Source: an uncultured Campylobacter sp. (GTDB lineage Bacteria; Campylobacterota; Campylobacteria; Campylobacterales; Campylobacteraceae). Taken from it: a DNA stretch of 21,173 nucleotides. Positions within the stretch are counted from its first letter, which is position 1; every line of letters begins with the position of its first letter. Where the stretch lies: NCBI RefSeq assembly GCF_937973075.1, contig NZ_CALBWL010000002.1, positions 1 to 21,173 of the forward strand. The letters run 5' to 3'. This document shows positions 14,901 through 21,173 of this stretch, in pieces. The notes under the pieces were generated by a model. The model was given only the letters and a program-made list of their open reading frames with translations. It was not told the origin of the DNA and made no database searches. A program made the position numbers and the translations under genes.

Positions 14901-15376
14901 AAATTTGCGATCCTACCCTCTACGTCTAGATTGAGATCGAAGTTCATCCGTCCTGCGCCGTTTAAAAATTTGCTCTCATCGGCGGAGATAAACTCGCCGT
15001 CGCTGCCTAAAGTAAGAAGTTGAACGACCTCGTCTTTGGTCGTTACGATCGAGCTCTCGCCGCCCTCTCTTATATGGATATTGCCCTCAAAGCCGAAATA
15101 TCTAGTCAAAATCGCTCCAACAAGCATAAACAAAAAGCTCGCGTGAAAGATTAGCGCAGGCAGAGTGCGAAGCTTAATCATGCGGTAGCGATAGATATTG
15201 TAGGTTAAATTTATTCCCAAAAGCACCATTAGCGCGCCAAACCACGCAGTAGAATAAACCATCGCCCAAGCTACTTCCGTGCCGTAGGCAGTCTCTACAA
15301 AAGTAGCGATCGCACAAGCTAGCGCCAAAATCAGTAGCATCACTGACGCGCACTCCATACTAAAAAATGTCTTCAT
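11954..15376 (-). CDS. ccsBA: Fused cytochrome c synthase CcsBA (ResB-ResC)
   Basis: A 1140-residue inner-membrane protein of System II cytochrome c biogenesis. It exports haem and ligates it to CxxCH apocytochromes in the periplasm. The ResB/CcsB half spans about 1-440 (helices near 10-30, 40-60, 73-92, with H78, and 421-437). The ResC/CcsA half spans about 590-1140 and carries the tryptophan-rich WWD haem-handling motif W1038-GRYWGWDPKET-W1050. Candidate haem-ligand histidines are H884 or H897, H967 and H1102. Between the halves lies an unusual linker (about 460-585): a basic patch, a hydrophobic stretch 493-512 ending in STANA517, then ~65 residues rich in A, S, Q and N encoded by DNA repeats. 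The fusion is normal for epsilonproteobacteria (C. jejuni Cj1013c); the low-complexity linker is the odd part. AAAGGA precedes the ATG. Confidence 0.95.
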   Translation of the reverse strand: MKTFFSMECASVMLLILALACAIATFVETAYGTEVAWAMVYSTAWFGALMVLLGINLTYNIYRYRMIKLRTLPALIFHASFLFMLVGAILTRYFGFEGNIHIREGGESSIVTTKDEVVQLLTLGSDGEFISADESKFLNGAGRMNFDLNLDVEGRIANLKFKELVEHGELKWVQDPTGQAPARVKLLFSNNIGSQNVSLQSGESTDIGELSITFNAEPKSKNFIYIKSKDGKFYLNSSLDINATKMADMSTSPLKKNEDNPLGNLLLYSFDGINFAPVSLLSSAVEKFVPVDANLPGEPGVVATLSFAGQSREIYVPRDSHGASYKVGDKNFIVALAPKMLHLPFKIALRDFVMDRYPGTNSPSGYKSEITLKDGNTSFDYDIFMNHVLDYGGYRFFQSSYDTDERGTVLSVNKDPGKVPTYIGYFLLCVGMFFNFFNRGSRFFKLSRLISENTHLAREKDVNSKNSASSSVPVSSAESSASKRAKKSRRGTKGAALALVGALALSLSALYPSTANAEQNSTAQNSTSQKSASNAAAENSAPQSPASVQDSASQNSAQNSAAENSKQSSASQESAAEQDSVPPHNFSTMGGELAVPKFDPKFSEDLASLVIQGFDGRMEPFDTVSRELLNKIYRADDYKAPNGEILNHNAAALSFMLNQSYWRRAPIIKVSEPELKKILGMDEKQSHASMMDFFEFKGGESYYKLDKMVEEINRKPLGNRGVLDKEIIKVNERVNVFYSAFMGDYFRIIPVKNAKNNEWLSPLYLGDALDQNESNEVKKMMGIFVSSVVYAQESGDWSGAEKMLSYVKKYQAQNGANLMPSESAIKYEILFNKAKIFSRLFPIYTISGFLLLIFIFLRMMKPALRLGGAFKLVYIVNIVAFIAHTAGLALRGYVSGHAPWSNSYESLIYIAWALSLSGIFFSRKSAISLALTSIMAGITLMVAHLSDIDPQITNLQPVLKSHWLTIHVSVITASYGFLGLCMLLGIFTLVMFLFDKKNPEIARNITEATHINEMSMILGLCLLTVGNFLGGVWANESWGRYWGWDPKETWALITIFIYAVVVHFRFMPKLNNQFAFAVASMFAYFSVIMTYFGVNFYLSGMHSYASGERIPVPGWAYVMVASMIALAIAAYFRSGKAARL
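13635..13830. repeat. Degenerate GAATTTTGCG-type repeats in the ccsBA linker
   Basis: Irregular units of 12, 15 and 18 nt sharing GGAATTTTGCGRAG, best seen at 13682-13829. On the minus strand they encode A-x-N-S-type peptides. Closely similar units occur in the ATPase tail at 593-667. Confidence 0.75.
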
Positions 15377-15416
15377 TGATTTCCTTTAGATTTAAGAGGG
15401 TTTTCAAAATCGCGAG

Positions 15417-15425
15417 ATTTTAGCA
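15417..15425 (-). promoter_or_regulatory. Extended -10 promoter of ccsBA
   Basis: On the minus strand TGCTAAAAT fits an extended -10 (TGnTAnAAT type) preceded by a T-run. The leader would be about 35 nt before the ATG at 15376. Confidence 0.55.
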
Positions 15426-15639
15426 AAAATTGCTTAATTTTTCATTTTACGACTTGCAAGCGCACGCCTACTAGCGTAGCGCAAATATGCGTTAAGATGC
15501 TTTGATAAAGCGGTAAAATTCTCATCTTGGGCATTCGCGCAGAAATTTAACGGCGCGGATAAAATTTTATAAAATGCTGCGAAATTTAGCAAATTCTATT
15601 AAATTTCGTGCGTCATCTCATCGCGTAATTTATAATCTA

Positions 15640-15677
15640 GAATTCCGCTGCGATAAAATTTTATCTTTGCGGAATTC
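15640..15677 (-). terminator. Nested hairpin terminator after creA
   Basis: Outer arms GAATTCCGC (15640-15648) and GCGGAATTC (15669-15677) are perfect. Inside them sits a second perfect palindrome GATAAAATTTTATC (15652-15665), with 3-nt mismatches between. It starts 7 nt past the creA stop. A T-rich run lies on the plus-strand side. Confidence 0.65.
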
Positions 15678-15684
15678 CTTATTA

Positions 15685-16176
15685 TTATTTTTTGCCTTGG
15701 GTATATGCGAGCTCGCACACGTCGCCCACGGCTTGGTGGCACGGGATCGCCGAGATCGAGTTATTGGGCGAGCCGTCAATCACTTTGTCTGAATAAACCA
15801 AATAGATTAGCGAGCCCTGCACCGCATCGTAAAGCCTAACTACGTGGGTCTTTTTGAAAATCAACGAGCTACGTTTTTCAAAAATATCCTCTTTTTTCAG
15901 CTCCTCTTTGATGATGATTTTAGGCGCTGTCTGCACGCACGACACAGAGGCTTCGGAGCGGTCCTCCTCCACGCCGATGATCTCTTTGGCACCGCCTTTT
16001 TTGGCGTAAGAGACGTAGCAGGTCACGCCGTCGATCTTAGGATCTTTAACCGCGATAACTTCGATGCGATCGTCTTTGCCAAAAATTCTAAACGAAGTAT
16101 TTACGCTACCTACGAGCTCGTAATCGCCCGCGCAAGCAAAAGCCGCTAAAATCGCTACTAGAATAAATTTTTTCAT
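15685..16176 (-). CDS. creA: CreA family periplasmic protein
   Basis: A 163-residue protein from the ATG at 16176. This start is preferred over upstream in-frame ATGs (16182 and 16212) because AAAGGA lies 5 nt before it and the signal peptide MKKFILVAILAAFACA then begins at residue 1, with likely cleavage before GDYELVG. The mature part has the CreA pattern: SFRIFGKDDRIEV, DPKIDGVTCYVSYAKKGG, a Cys in ASVSCVQ, and GSPNNSISAIP near the end, followed by two more Cys that may pair. CreA is widespread but its biochemical role is unknown; it is named only for its place beside creBCD in E. coli. It stands alone here, transcribed away from manB, with a terminator after it. Confidence 0.88.
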   Translation of the reverse strand: MKKFILVAILAAFACAGDYELVGSVNTSFRIFGKDDRIEVIAVKDPKIDGVTCYVSYAKKGGAKEIIGVEEDRSEASVSCVQTAPKIIIKEELKKEDIFEKRSSLIFKKTHVVRLYDAVQGSLIYLVYSDKVIDGSPNNSISAIPCHQAVGDVCELAYTQGKK

Positions 16177-16274
16177 AACCATCCTTTGGAATTTTAGCGG
16201 CGATTTTATCATTTATAATATAAATATTAAGCAAGTTTTTATAAAATACCGCGATTTAAATTTAAAGGAATTTT
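16177..16274. promoter_or_regulatory. Divergent promoter region creA / manB
   Basis: 98 bp between divergent starts. For manB, TATAAA at 16240-16245 after a T-run is the likely -10, with AAAGGA before the ATG. A near-perfect AT palindrome ATTTATAATATAAAT (16211-16225) offers -10-like sequence on both strands and could serve creA. Confidence 0.5.
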
Positions 16275-17645
16275 ATGATCGAAGATATCTTTAGAGAATA
16301 CGATATTCGCGGCATCGTGGGCGAGGAGCTAAACGAGCGCAGCGTAAAAGCGATCGGCTTTGCTCTTGGCAAACATATCGCAAATCTGGGGCTTGAGCGC
16401 GTTAGCGTGGGATACGACGCCCGTCTTAGCGCGGATGAGCTTTTCGGCTATTTCGTAAGCGGGCTAAATTTCGCCGGATTGCGGGTTTATGATATCGGCT
16501 TGCTACCGACGCCGGTGGGTTATTTTAGCGTATTTACGCATAAATTTGACGCAAACGTAATGATCACCGGCTCGCACAATCCCAAAAATTACAACGGTTT
16601 TAAGATCACGATCGGCACGGATAGCTTCTTTGGCGCGGATTTGAAGCGTCTAGGTGCGCAGGTGCGAGAGCTGATCGGTTCAAATTTTGAAATTCCAACT
16701 GACGCAAGCGCCGAGAAGTACGACATCTTAAGCGAGTATCTAGCATATTTTGAGAAGGAATTTGCGGCTCTTAAAGGCTTTGCCGCGCCTTTTATCATTG
16801 ACTGCGCAAACGGCGCCGCGGGCGTTACCGCTACTAAAATCATCGAAAGGCTAGGGCTAAACGCTAAAGTTTTATTCCCGCAGCCGGACGGCAATTTCCC
16901 AAACCACCATCCCGATCCCAGCGAGGAGAAAAGTTTAGCAGATCTTAAAGCTGCGATGAAGCAAGACGGCGTGGCTCTAGGCTTCGGCTTTGACGGAGAT
17001 GCCGATAGGATCGCCGTGCTTACGCCGCGCCGCAACATTAAAGGCGACGAGCTAGCCTGCCTGCTTGCCTTAAATATGCACCATCCGCGCATCCTAGGCG
17101 AAGTCAAATGCTCTCAAGCGATGTATGATACTATCGATAAGATCGGCAAAAGCTTCATGGGCAAGACCGGCCATAGCAATATCAAAAAGGCGATGAAGGA
17201 GCTTGGCATCGACCTTGCCGCGGAGGTTAGCGGGCATATTTATTTTAAAGAGCGATATTTCGGCTTTGATGACGGCGTATATGCGATGATGCGCGTGCTT
17301 GAGCTCGTAGCCAAGGGTTATGATTTGGACGCCGAGCTAGACAAGCTGCCGCGAGTTTTTAGCACCGATGAGATTAAATTTAATACGAGCGAGGAAGCAA
17401 AATTTAAGATCATCGAGGCTCTTAAAGCTCAAATCCACGCAGGTATCGCGGAGCTACCGCCCATCCGCGATATTATCGAGATCGACGGCATCAGAGTGCG
17501 ATTTGATGACGGCTGGGCGCTCGTACGGGCAAGCAACACCACGCCTGTGATCGTAACCCGCTTCGAGGCCAGCAGCCCCGAGTTTCGCGACGAGATGCAG
17601 CGCGTATTTTTAGGTAAACTAGAAAATTTAAAGGACCAGAGATGA
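16275..17645 (+). CDS. manB: Phosphomannomutase/phosphoglucomutase
   Basis: A 456-residue cytoplasmic alpha-D-phosphohexomutase that interconverts the 1- and 6-phosphates of mannose or glucose for envelope polysaccharide precursors. All four signature loops are visible: the phosphoserine loop TGS100HNP, the metal loop D240-GDADR-R245, the sugar loop E317-VSGH-H321, and the phosphate loop RASNTTPVIVTR near residue 424. The N-terminal FREYDIRG is typical. Length is standard for the bifunctional pmm-pgm (AlgC) group. AAAGGA precedes the ATG. It heads a plus-strand operon; its TGA overlaps the next ATG (ATGA, 17642-17645). The preferred sugar cannot be told from sequence; algC is an alternative name. 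Confidence 0.93.
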   Translation: MIEDIFREYDIRGIVGEELNERSVKAIGFALGKHIANLGLERVSVGYDARLSADELFGYFVSGLNFAGLRVYDIGLLPTPVGYFSVFTHKFDANVMITGSHNPKNYNGFKITIGTDSFFGADLKRLGAQVRELIGSNFEIPTDASAEKYDILSEYLAYFEKEFAALKGFAAPFIIDCANGAAGVTATKIIERLGLNAKVLFPQPDGNFPNHHPDPSEEKSLADLKAAMKQDGVALGFGFDGDADRIAVLTPRRNIKGDELACLLALNMHHPRILGEVKCSQAMYDTIDKIGKSFMGKTGHSNIKKAMKELGIDLAAEVSGHIYFKERYFGFDDGVYAMMRVLELVAKGYDLDAELDKLPRVFSTDEIKFNTSEEAKFKIIEALKAQIHAGIAELPPIRDIIEIDGIRVRFDDGWALVRASNTTPVIVTRFEASSPEFRDEMQRVFLGKLENLKDQR

Positions 17646-17887
17646 ACGAATCTGAAAAGCAAGAGGTTGAAAAAAATATAAAAAAGCTTTTGGCTGCGAG
17701 AGCGGAATTTTTTAAATTCTTAGATGAGCGCGTACCAAAGATCGCTGGCACCGACGTATTTGATTTCGAGCGCGCAGGTGCTGCTAGCTTGAAAGAAGTT
17801 TATGCGAAATTCTACGGATACGACTACGCTGCGCGCAAGCTGCTGCCATATTTATACCGCACTTACGGGCTAGACTTCGATGTCTGA
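17642..17887 (+). CDS. Small conserved-looking protein of unknown function
   Basis: An 81-residue, charged, soluble protein with no signal peptide or membrane segment. The first ~35 residues look like one long helix, and the C-terminus is rich in Tyr (FYGYDYAARKLLPYLYRTYG). I do not recognise a family. Evidence that it is real: it overlaps the mutase stop by 4 nt and the alanine racemase start by 8 nt, with GGA before its ATG, and codon use is like its neighbours. The tight coupling suggests its translation is needed to start alr, whose own ribosome site is weak. Confidence 0.75.
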   Translation: MNESEKQEVEKNIKKLLAARAEFFKFLDERVPKIAGTDVFDFERAGAASLKEVYAKFYGYDYAARKLLPYLYRTYGLDFDV

Positions 17888-18893
17888 GATTATCTTAGAT
17901 CGCGCCGCTTATGTGCACAATCTAGCGCAAATCGCCGCCAAAGTAGGTGGAGTGGAGCGAGTATTTTTGGTAGCCAAGGATAATTCATACGGCCATGGCT
18001 GCAGACTTTGCTGTGAGGAAGCGGCAAAGCTAGGCTTCGTACGCGCCGTAACGCGAAGTGCTGCAGAAGCTGCGCAGATTGCGGATTTATTTGATGAAAT
18101 TTTAGTGCTCTCGCACATTCCGCGCGGGGACGAGGACGAGCGGTTTTGCTACGCAGTAAATGATCTTGGCTACTTCTCGCGTCTTAAACGAGGGCTTAAA
18201 ATTTATATCGCTGCAGATACCGCGATGCATAGAAACGGCATCAGTGCGAGCGAGTTAGATGAGGCGCTTAGGCTATGCAAGGCGGGCGGATTTAAGCTTC
18301 GTGGCTTTTTTACACACTTTCGCGCAAGCGACGAGCTAAGCGGCGATTTTTTCGCGCAGAGGCAAAATTTTATAGAATTTAAGCGTCTCGCGAGGCAAAA
18401 AGCCGCCGCCGCGGGCTTTGAAAATTTAAAATTTCATTCGAGCAACTCCGCAGCTATCGAGCGAAGTGCGGGTTTTGAGGACGAATACGTGCGCGTAGGC
18501 ATGGCGCAGTTTGGCTATCCGCAATTTGACGAGAGCCTAAATTTACACCCCGTGCTAAAGCTCTATGCCGATCTGATCAGCTCGCGCGTGCTAAAAAAAG
18601 GCGAGCGCGTGGGCTACGGCGCGAAATTTGAAGCGCCGCGCGATATGAGGATCGGCACCTATGATCTGGGCTACGCAGACGGGCTATTTCGCTACGACGG
18701 CGAGGGCGAGCTAGCGCTTGCAAGCGGGCAAAAAATGCTCGGAAAAATGTCGATGGATAGCTTCTGCGCGGAATTCAGCGGCGAGCGCATCTGCGTGCTG
18801 GACGATGCGCGAGCCTGGGCAAAACACTTTGGCACGATCGAATATGAAATTTTAGTCAAATTAAATTCCAACATCCCAAGGAGATTTCAATGA
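17880..18893 (+). CDS. alr: Alanine racemase
   Basis: A 337-residue PLP enzyme converting L- to D-alanine for peptidoglycan. The PLP-binding lysine is K33 in VAK33DNSYGHG (canonical VKANAYGHG). The C-terminal domain carries catalytic Y246 in VGYGAKF, then GYADG (264-268) and MSMD (290-293). Fold-type III barrel residues such as FFTHF and HSSNSAA are also in place. It is somewhat shorter than the ~360-residue average but like other Campylobacter forms. The start overlaps the preceding small gene by 8 nt, so translation is likely coupled. Its TGA overlaps the lemA ATG (ATGA, 18890-18893). Confidence 0.93.
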   Translation: MSEIILDRAAYVHNLAQIAAKVGGVERVFLVAKDNSYGHGCRLCCEEAAKLGFVRAVTRSAAEAAQIADLFDEILVLSHIPRGDEDERFCYAVNDLGYFSRLKRGLKIYIAADTAMHRNGISASELDEALRLCKAGGFKLRGFFTHFRASDELSGDFFAQRQNFIEFKRLARQKAAAAGFENLKFHSSNSAAIERSAGFEDEYVRVGMAQFGYPQFDESLNLHPVLKLYADLISSRVLKKGERVGYGAKFEAPRDMRIGTYDLGYADGLFRYDGEGELALASGQKMLGKMSMDSFCAEFSGERICVLDDARAWAKHFGTIEYEILVKLNSNIPRRFQ

Positions 18894-19603
18894 AAGAGCT
18901 GCAAGGAGAAAATAACGAGCGTATAGGTTACGACGATAAAGGCTTATCCGCGCGAGGCGAGAGCTTTGGCGGAGGAGAGTATCCGCGCCAAAAAGGAGGG
19001 CTTCATATCTTAATCAAAGCTCTAATCGTCTTAGTGATTGCGGCGATCGCGTTTGCGATATTTGCAGTGCCTGTTTACAATAAACTCGTAAGCAAAGATG
19101 AAGAAGTTAAGGCCGCGTGGAGCCAGGTGCAAAACCAATATCAGCGCCGCGCCGATTTGATTCCAAATTTCGTAGAAACCGTCAAAGGCTACGCTAGCCA
19201 TGAAAAAGATACCTTAGAAGGCGTTATAAATGCCCGCGCTAAGGCAACCGCTGTCAATATCAATGCAGAAAGCTTAGCGCAAGATCCGGAAGCGTTTGCG
19301 AAATTTAACGGCGCCCAAGGTGAGCTTAGCTCGGCCCTATCGCGCTTAATGCTGGTAGTCGAGCGTTATCCGGATCTCAAGGCAAATCAGAATTTCGCCG
19401 ACTTGCAAAATCAGCTCGAAGGCACGGAAAACCGCATCGCCGTAGCGCGCAAGGACTACATCGCCTCGGTGCAGGAATACAACAAGCTAATTAGAACCTT
19501 CCCTACAAACATCATCGCGCGCATCGTAGGACTAGGCGGCGCCAAACCTAGCTTTAGCGCTGATAGCTCAAGCCAAAAAGCCCCTAGCGTCTCGTTTAAA
19601 TAA
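18890..19603 (+). CDS. lemA: LemA family membrane protein
   Basis: A 237-residue protein. A ~37-residue Gly/Glu/Arg-rich N-terminal extension precedes one membrane helix (about 39-61). The LemA core follows: YNKLVSKDEEVKAAWSQVQ, then YQRRADLIPNFVETVKGYA with the family's conserved RxDLIPN, and long helices to about 215. The C-terminus is Ser-rich. AAGGAG precedes the ATG, which overlaps the alr stop. LemA proteins are membrane-anchored helical bundles of uncertain role and are often encoded next to TPM-domain proteins, as here. The N-terminal extension is longer than in typical LemA. Confidence 0.92.
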   Translation: MKELQGENNERIGYDDKGLSARGESFGGGEYPRQKGGLHILIKALIVLVIAAIAFAIFAVPVYNKLVSKDEEVKAAWSQVQNQYQRRADLIPNFVETVKGYASHEKDTLEGVINARAKATAVNINAESLAQDPEAFAKFNGAQGELSSALSRLMLVVERYPDLKANQNFADLQNQLEGTENRIAVARKDYIASVQEYNKLIRTFPTNIIARIVGLGGAKPSFSADSSSQKAPSVSFK

Positions 19604-19618
19604 CGCTAAAGGCGGCAA

Positions 19619-20212
19619 ATGCTAAGCGAGCAGTGCAAGCAAAAAATCCACGAGCTAATCACGAAAGCCGAAGCCGCAAGCGGCGCGCAGATCGTCTGCG
19701 TGGTCGCGCGCGAAGCAAGCGAGGACTGCGAAGCTAGCTATGGCGCAGCGGCAGTGACGGCGTTTGCGATCGGCATCGTTCTGTGCTTCGTGCCGCAAAT
19801 AAGTAAAGCTGAGCTACTGCAGATCGTAGCACTTAGCTTCATTGCGATTAAAGCTCTGCTGGCTAAATATTCCACGCTTTTAACTCTAATCACGACTAAA
19901 TCTCGCAGACTTCGGCTCTCGGGCGAGTTTGCGATGCTAAAATTTTACGAGCGCTACGGCAGCGTAAAAGAAGCGATAATGTTTTGTGTCTGCGTCCGCG
20001 AGCGCTGCGCTCATATCATCTGCGGCGCACGAGCGGCGGAGTTTATCTCTAAGGGCGAGTTTGAACGTATCACGACGGAATTTAATCCTAGCACGCAAGG
20101 CCTTGAGCCTGCTGTTTTAAAGACGATGGACGCGCTGTGCAAGCTAGCCATGCAAGTGCCTAAAGATAGCGAAAATAACGAGATAGAAGAGACCTTGGTG
20201 GAGCTGCGATGA
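19619..20212 (+). CDS. TPM-domain membrane protein (short form)
   Basis: A 197-residue protein related to the TPM family members that follow LemA. The N-terminal part (1-35) has ASGAQIVCVVAREA, the beta-strand opening of TPM. Two hydrophobic segments follow (about 44-60 and 64-82), and the second half (95-190) completes the domain with FYERYGSVKEAIMFCVCVRE. There is no signal peptide and the domain is interrupted by membrane helices, as in the short TPM protein of lemA-tpm-tpm operons. It starts 15 nt after lemA with AAAGGCGG, and ends in an ATGA overlap with the next gene. The function is unknown. Confidence 0.8.
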   Translation: MLSEQCKQKIHELITKAEAASGAQIVCVVAREASEDCEASYGAAAVTAFAIGIVLCFVPQISKAELLQIVALSFIAIKALLAKYSTLLTLITTKSRRLRLSGEFAMLKFYERYGSVKEAIMFCVCVRERCAHIICGARAAEFISKGEFERITTEFNPSTQGLEPAVLKTMDALCKLAMQVPKDSENNEIEETLVELR

Positions 20213-21006
20213 GAGTGGCTTGGAGATTTGCCTTTGCCCTAATGACGCTATTTATAACAAGCGTTGCCGCACCTAGCGAGTATCTGGCCCATCCAAACGG
20301 TACCGCTGTAATCGATGAGGCTGGCATTTTACGCCCAGCCGCAAGAGAGAGCTTGAATGAAATTTTAACGACTTTCGATAAAAATTCCACAAACCAGATC
20401 ATGTTCGTAAGCCTAAAATCGCTCGGCGGCTACTCTATCGAGGAAATCGGCGTAGAGCAGGCACGCGCTCTTGGTATCGGGCAAAAAGGGCGCGACAACG
20501 GCGTACTGCTGCTTGTTGCTCCGCACGAGCATAAAGTGCGTATCGAGGTCGGATATGGGCTAGAGGGCGTGCTAACCGATATGCGCGCAAAGCGTATCAT
20601 CAACAATAAAATTCTACCCTATTTTAGGCAGGGGGATTACGAAAGTGGCGTCATTAGCGGGATTTCGGCGATCATCAGCACGATCGAAGGCGGCGATATA
20701 AAATTTGATCCGCTTAACGCCAACGCGCAGCAGGATCCGAGCAACAAGGACTTTGCGATCTTTATGGTGCTTTTTGCGGTCTTGCTTTTTGCGATACTAA
20801 GCCGCCGCGTGACGCGTCGCAGAATAAGCGACGAGGATATAATCTCGAGCGCAGACATCATAAGCGAAATCGCGCGCTCATCGCGCATGAGAGGCGGCTC
20901 ATCCGGGGATTTTGACGGATTTAAAGGGAATGGCGGTTTTAAGGGAGGCGGCTTCAGTGGGGGCGGCGGAAGTTTCGGCGGAGGCGGTGCTAGCGGAAGC
21001 TGGTAG
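20209..21006 (+). CDS. TPM-domain secreted/membrane protein (YgcG-like)
   Basis: A 265-residue protein. It has a signal peptide (hydrophobic 7-18), then the TPM domain (about 30-158; VIDEAGILRP, NGVLLLVAPHEHKVRIEVGYGLEG and RQGDYESGV are typical). One membrane helix follows (about 180-196), then a Gly/Ser-rich tail ending GGGGASGSW. This is the full YgcG-type architecture: exported domain, anchor, glycine tail. It overlaps the previous gene by 4 nt (ATGA), with TGGAG before the ATG. TPM domains are linked in other organisms to photosystem repair and to phosphatase activity; the role in bacteria like this one is unknown. A hairpin follows the stop by 4 nt. Confidence 0.92.
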   Translation: MRVAWRFAFALMTLFITSVAAPSEYLAHPNGTAVIDEAGILRPAARESLNEILTTFDKNSTNQIMFVSLKSLGGYSIEEIGVEQARALGIGQKGRDNGVLLLVAPHEHKVRIEVGYGLEGVLTDMRAKRIINNKILPYFRQGDYESGVISGISAIISTIEGGDIKFDPLNANAQQDPSNKDFAIFMVLFAVLLFAILSRRVTRRRISDEDIISSADIISEIARSSRMRGGSSGDFDGFKGNGGFKGGGFSGGGGSFGGGGASGSW

Positions 21007-21010
21007 TTAC

Positions 21011-21029
21011 GGAATTTTATCAAAATTCC
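21011..21029 (+). terminator. Terminator of the manB-alr-lemA-tpm operon
   Basis: GGAATTTT (21011-21018) and AAAATTCC (21022-21029) form a perfect 8-bp stem with a 3-nt loop, 4 nt past the stop at 21006. The stem is AT-rich and the following T-run is broken, so strength is uncertain. It lies between convergent genes. Confidence 0.6.
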
Positions 21030-21070
21030 AAATCGTAGAATTTTATCTAAATTTTAAAATTTTAGAATTT

Positions 21071-21173
21071 CTAAATTCGGCTACTTGCGTAGAAAAATAG
21101 CACGAGCGGCTTATCATTGCCCTCGATCTTTAGCGTGTGTTCGGAGGGGTCGAACTTGGAGGCAAGCGAGGTG
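21071..21173 (-). pseudogene. Truncated thioredoxin-like fragment entering from right edge
   Basis: On the minus strand a frame enters at 21172 and stops at TAG 21073-21071 (33 residues). It begins TSLASKF, identical to residues 33-39 of the lipoprotein at the left edge because of the shared 23 bp, and continues DPSEHTLKIEGNDKPLVLFFYASSRI. LVLFFYAS is the strand that in TlpA/thioredoxin proteins is followed directly by WCxxC; here the frame ends three residues later in AT-rich non-coding sequence. So the active site and the rest of the fold are missing. Either the gene was broken by a rearrangement or the contig end is wrongly joined. Confidence 0.65.
21151..21173. repeat. Terminal direct repeat, right copy
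   Basis: Identical to bases 1-23. Removing one copy would give a closed 21,150-bp circle. Confidence 0.95.

Larger units (their letters stand above)
15377..15684. other. Spacer between creA and ccsBA
   Basis: 308 bp with no credible ORF. It holds the probable ccsBA promoter (15417-15425), its ribosome site AAAGGA next to the gene, and the creA terminator (15640-15677). Nothing else recognised. Confidence 0.7.

Noticed and set aside
16177..16212. Longer CreA start at 16212
   Set aside because: It would put 12 residues before the signal peptide; the ATG at 16176 has AAAGGA at the right distance.
20637..21023. Minus-strand proline-rich 128-codon ORF
   Set aside because: It is the antisense of the glycine-rich tail of the TPM protein.
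1..21173. Plasmid or phage genome, suggested by the matching ends
   Set aside because: No replication, partition, mobilisation, integrase, capsid or terminase gene; all genes are core chromosomal functions.

Overview
The window looks like chromosomal DNA of a non-thermophilic, probably oral Campylobacter (C. gracilis / showae / rectus / curvus type). I infer this from three things: the iron-uptake cluster in the order FTR1 permease, P19, DUF2318, two MacB-like permeases, ATPase, thioredoxin-like lipoprotein (the order of C. jejuni Cj1658-Cj1665); the fused CcsBA cytochrome c synthase and the epsilon-type petABC with a dihaem PetC; and a moderate GC content sprinkled with the AT palindrome AAATTTTAAAATTT. 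There is no replication, phage, transposase, tRNA, rRNA or CRISPR signal.

Layout. Minus strand, read right to left: creA (16176-15685), with a hairpin terminator; ccsBA (15376-11954), cytochrome c assembly; an AT-rich, gene-free spacer (11236-11953); petA-petB-petC (11195-8314), a complete cytochrome bc1 operon with its own promoter and a strong terminator (8283-8306); an FTR1-type iron permease and P19 (8094-5627) with a promoter near 8146; another AT-rich spacer with a hairpin (5207-5626); then a tightly overlapping run of DUF2318/YHS membrane protein, two FtsX/MacB-type permeases and an ABC ATPase (5206-583), a doubtful repeat-bearing ORF (570-115), and the first 39 codons of a thioredoxin-like lipoprotein that leaves the left edge. 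Plus strand: phosphomannomutase/phosphoglucomutase, an 81-residue unknown protein, alanine racemase, LemA, and two TPM-domain proteins (16275-21006), mostly joined by 4-8 nt overlaps and ended by a hairpin.

How the genes work together. CcsBA attaches haem to periplasmic c-type cytochromes, including PetC of the bc1 complex made next door. P19 binds metal in the periplasm and FTR1 carries iron through the inner membrane; the DUF2318/ABC/thioredoxin genes are their usual partners and probably supply redox or export functions whose exact role is unsettled. The plus-strand operon mixes cell-envelope precursor enzymes (sugar-phosphate mutase, D-alanine supply) with LemA/TPM envelope proteins.

Most notable observations: the first and last 23 bases of the window are identical, and joining the ends makes one continuous reading frame. 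It runs from the lipoprotein start at 118 through the left edge into the right end and stops at 21071, just where a thioredoxin active site would be expected. The window is therefore either a circular or tandem-duplicated 21,150-bp unit or an assembly artefact. Others are a DUF2318 protein ending in a YHS-like domain that has lost its cysteines, a duplicated periplasmic module in the iron permease, a 24-nt minisatellite in a coding frame, and related A-x-N-S-type repeats grown into two unrelated proteins.
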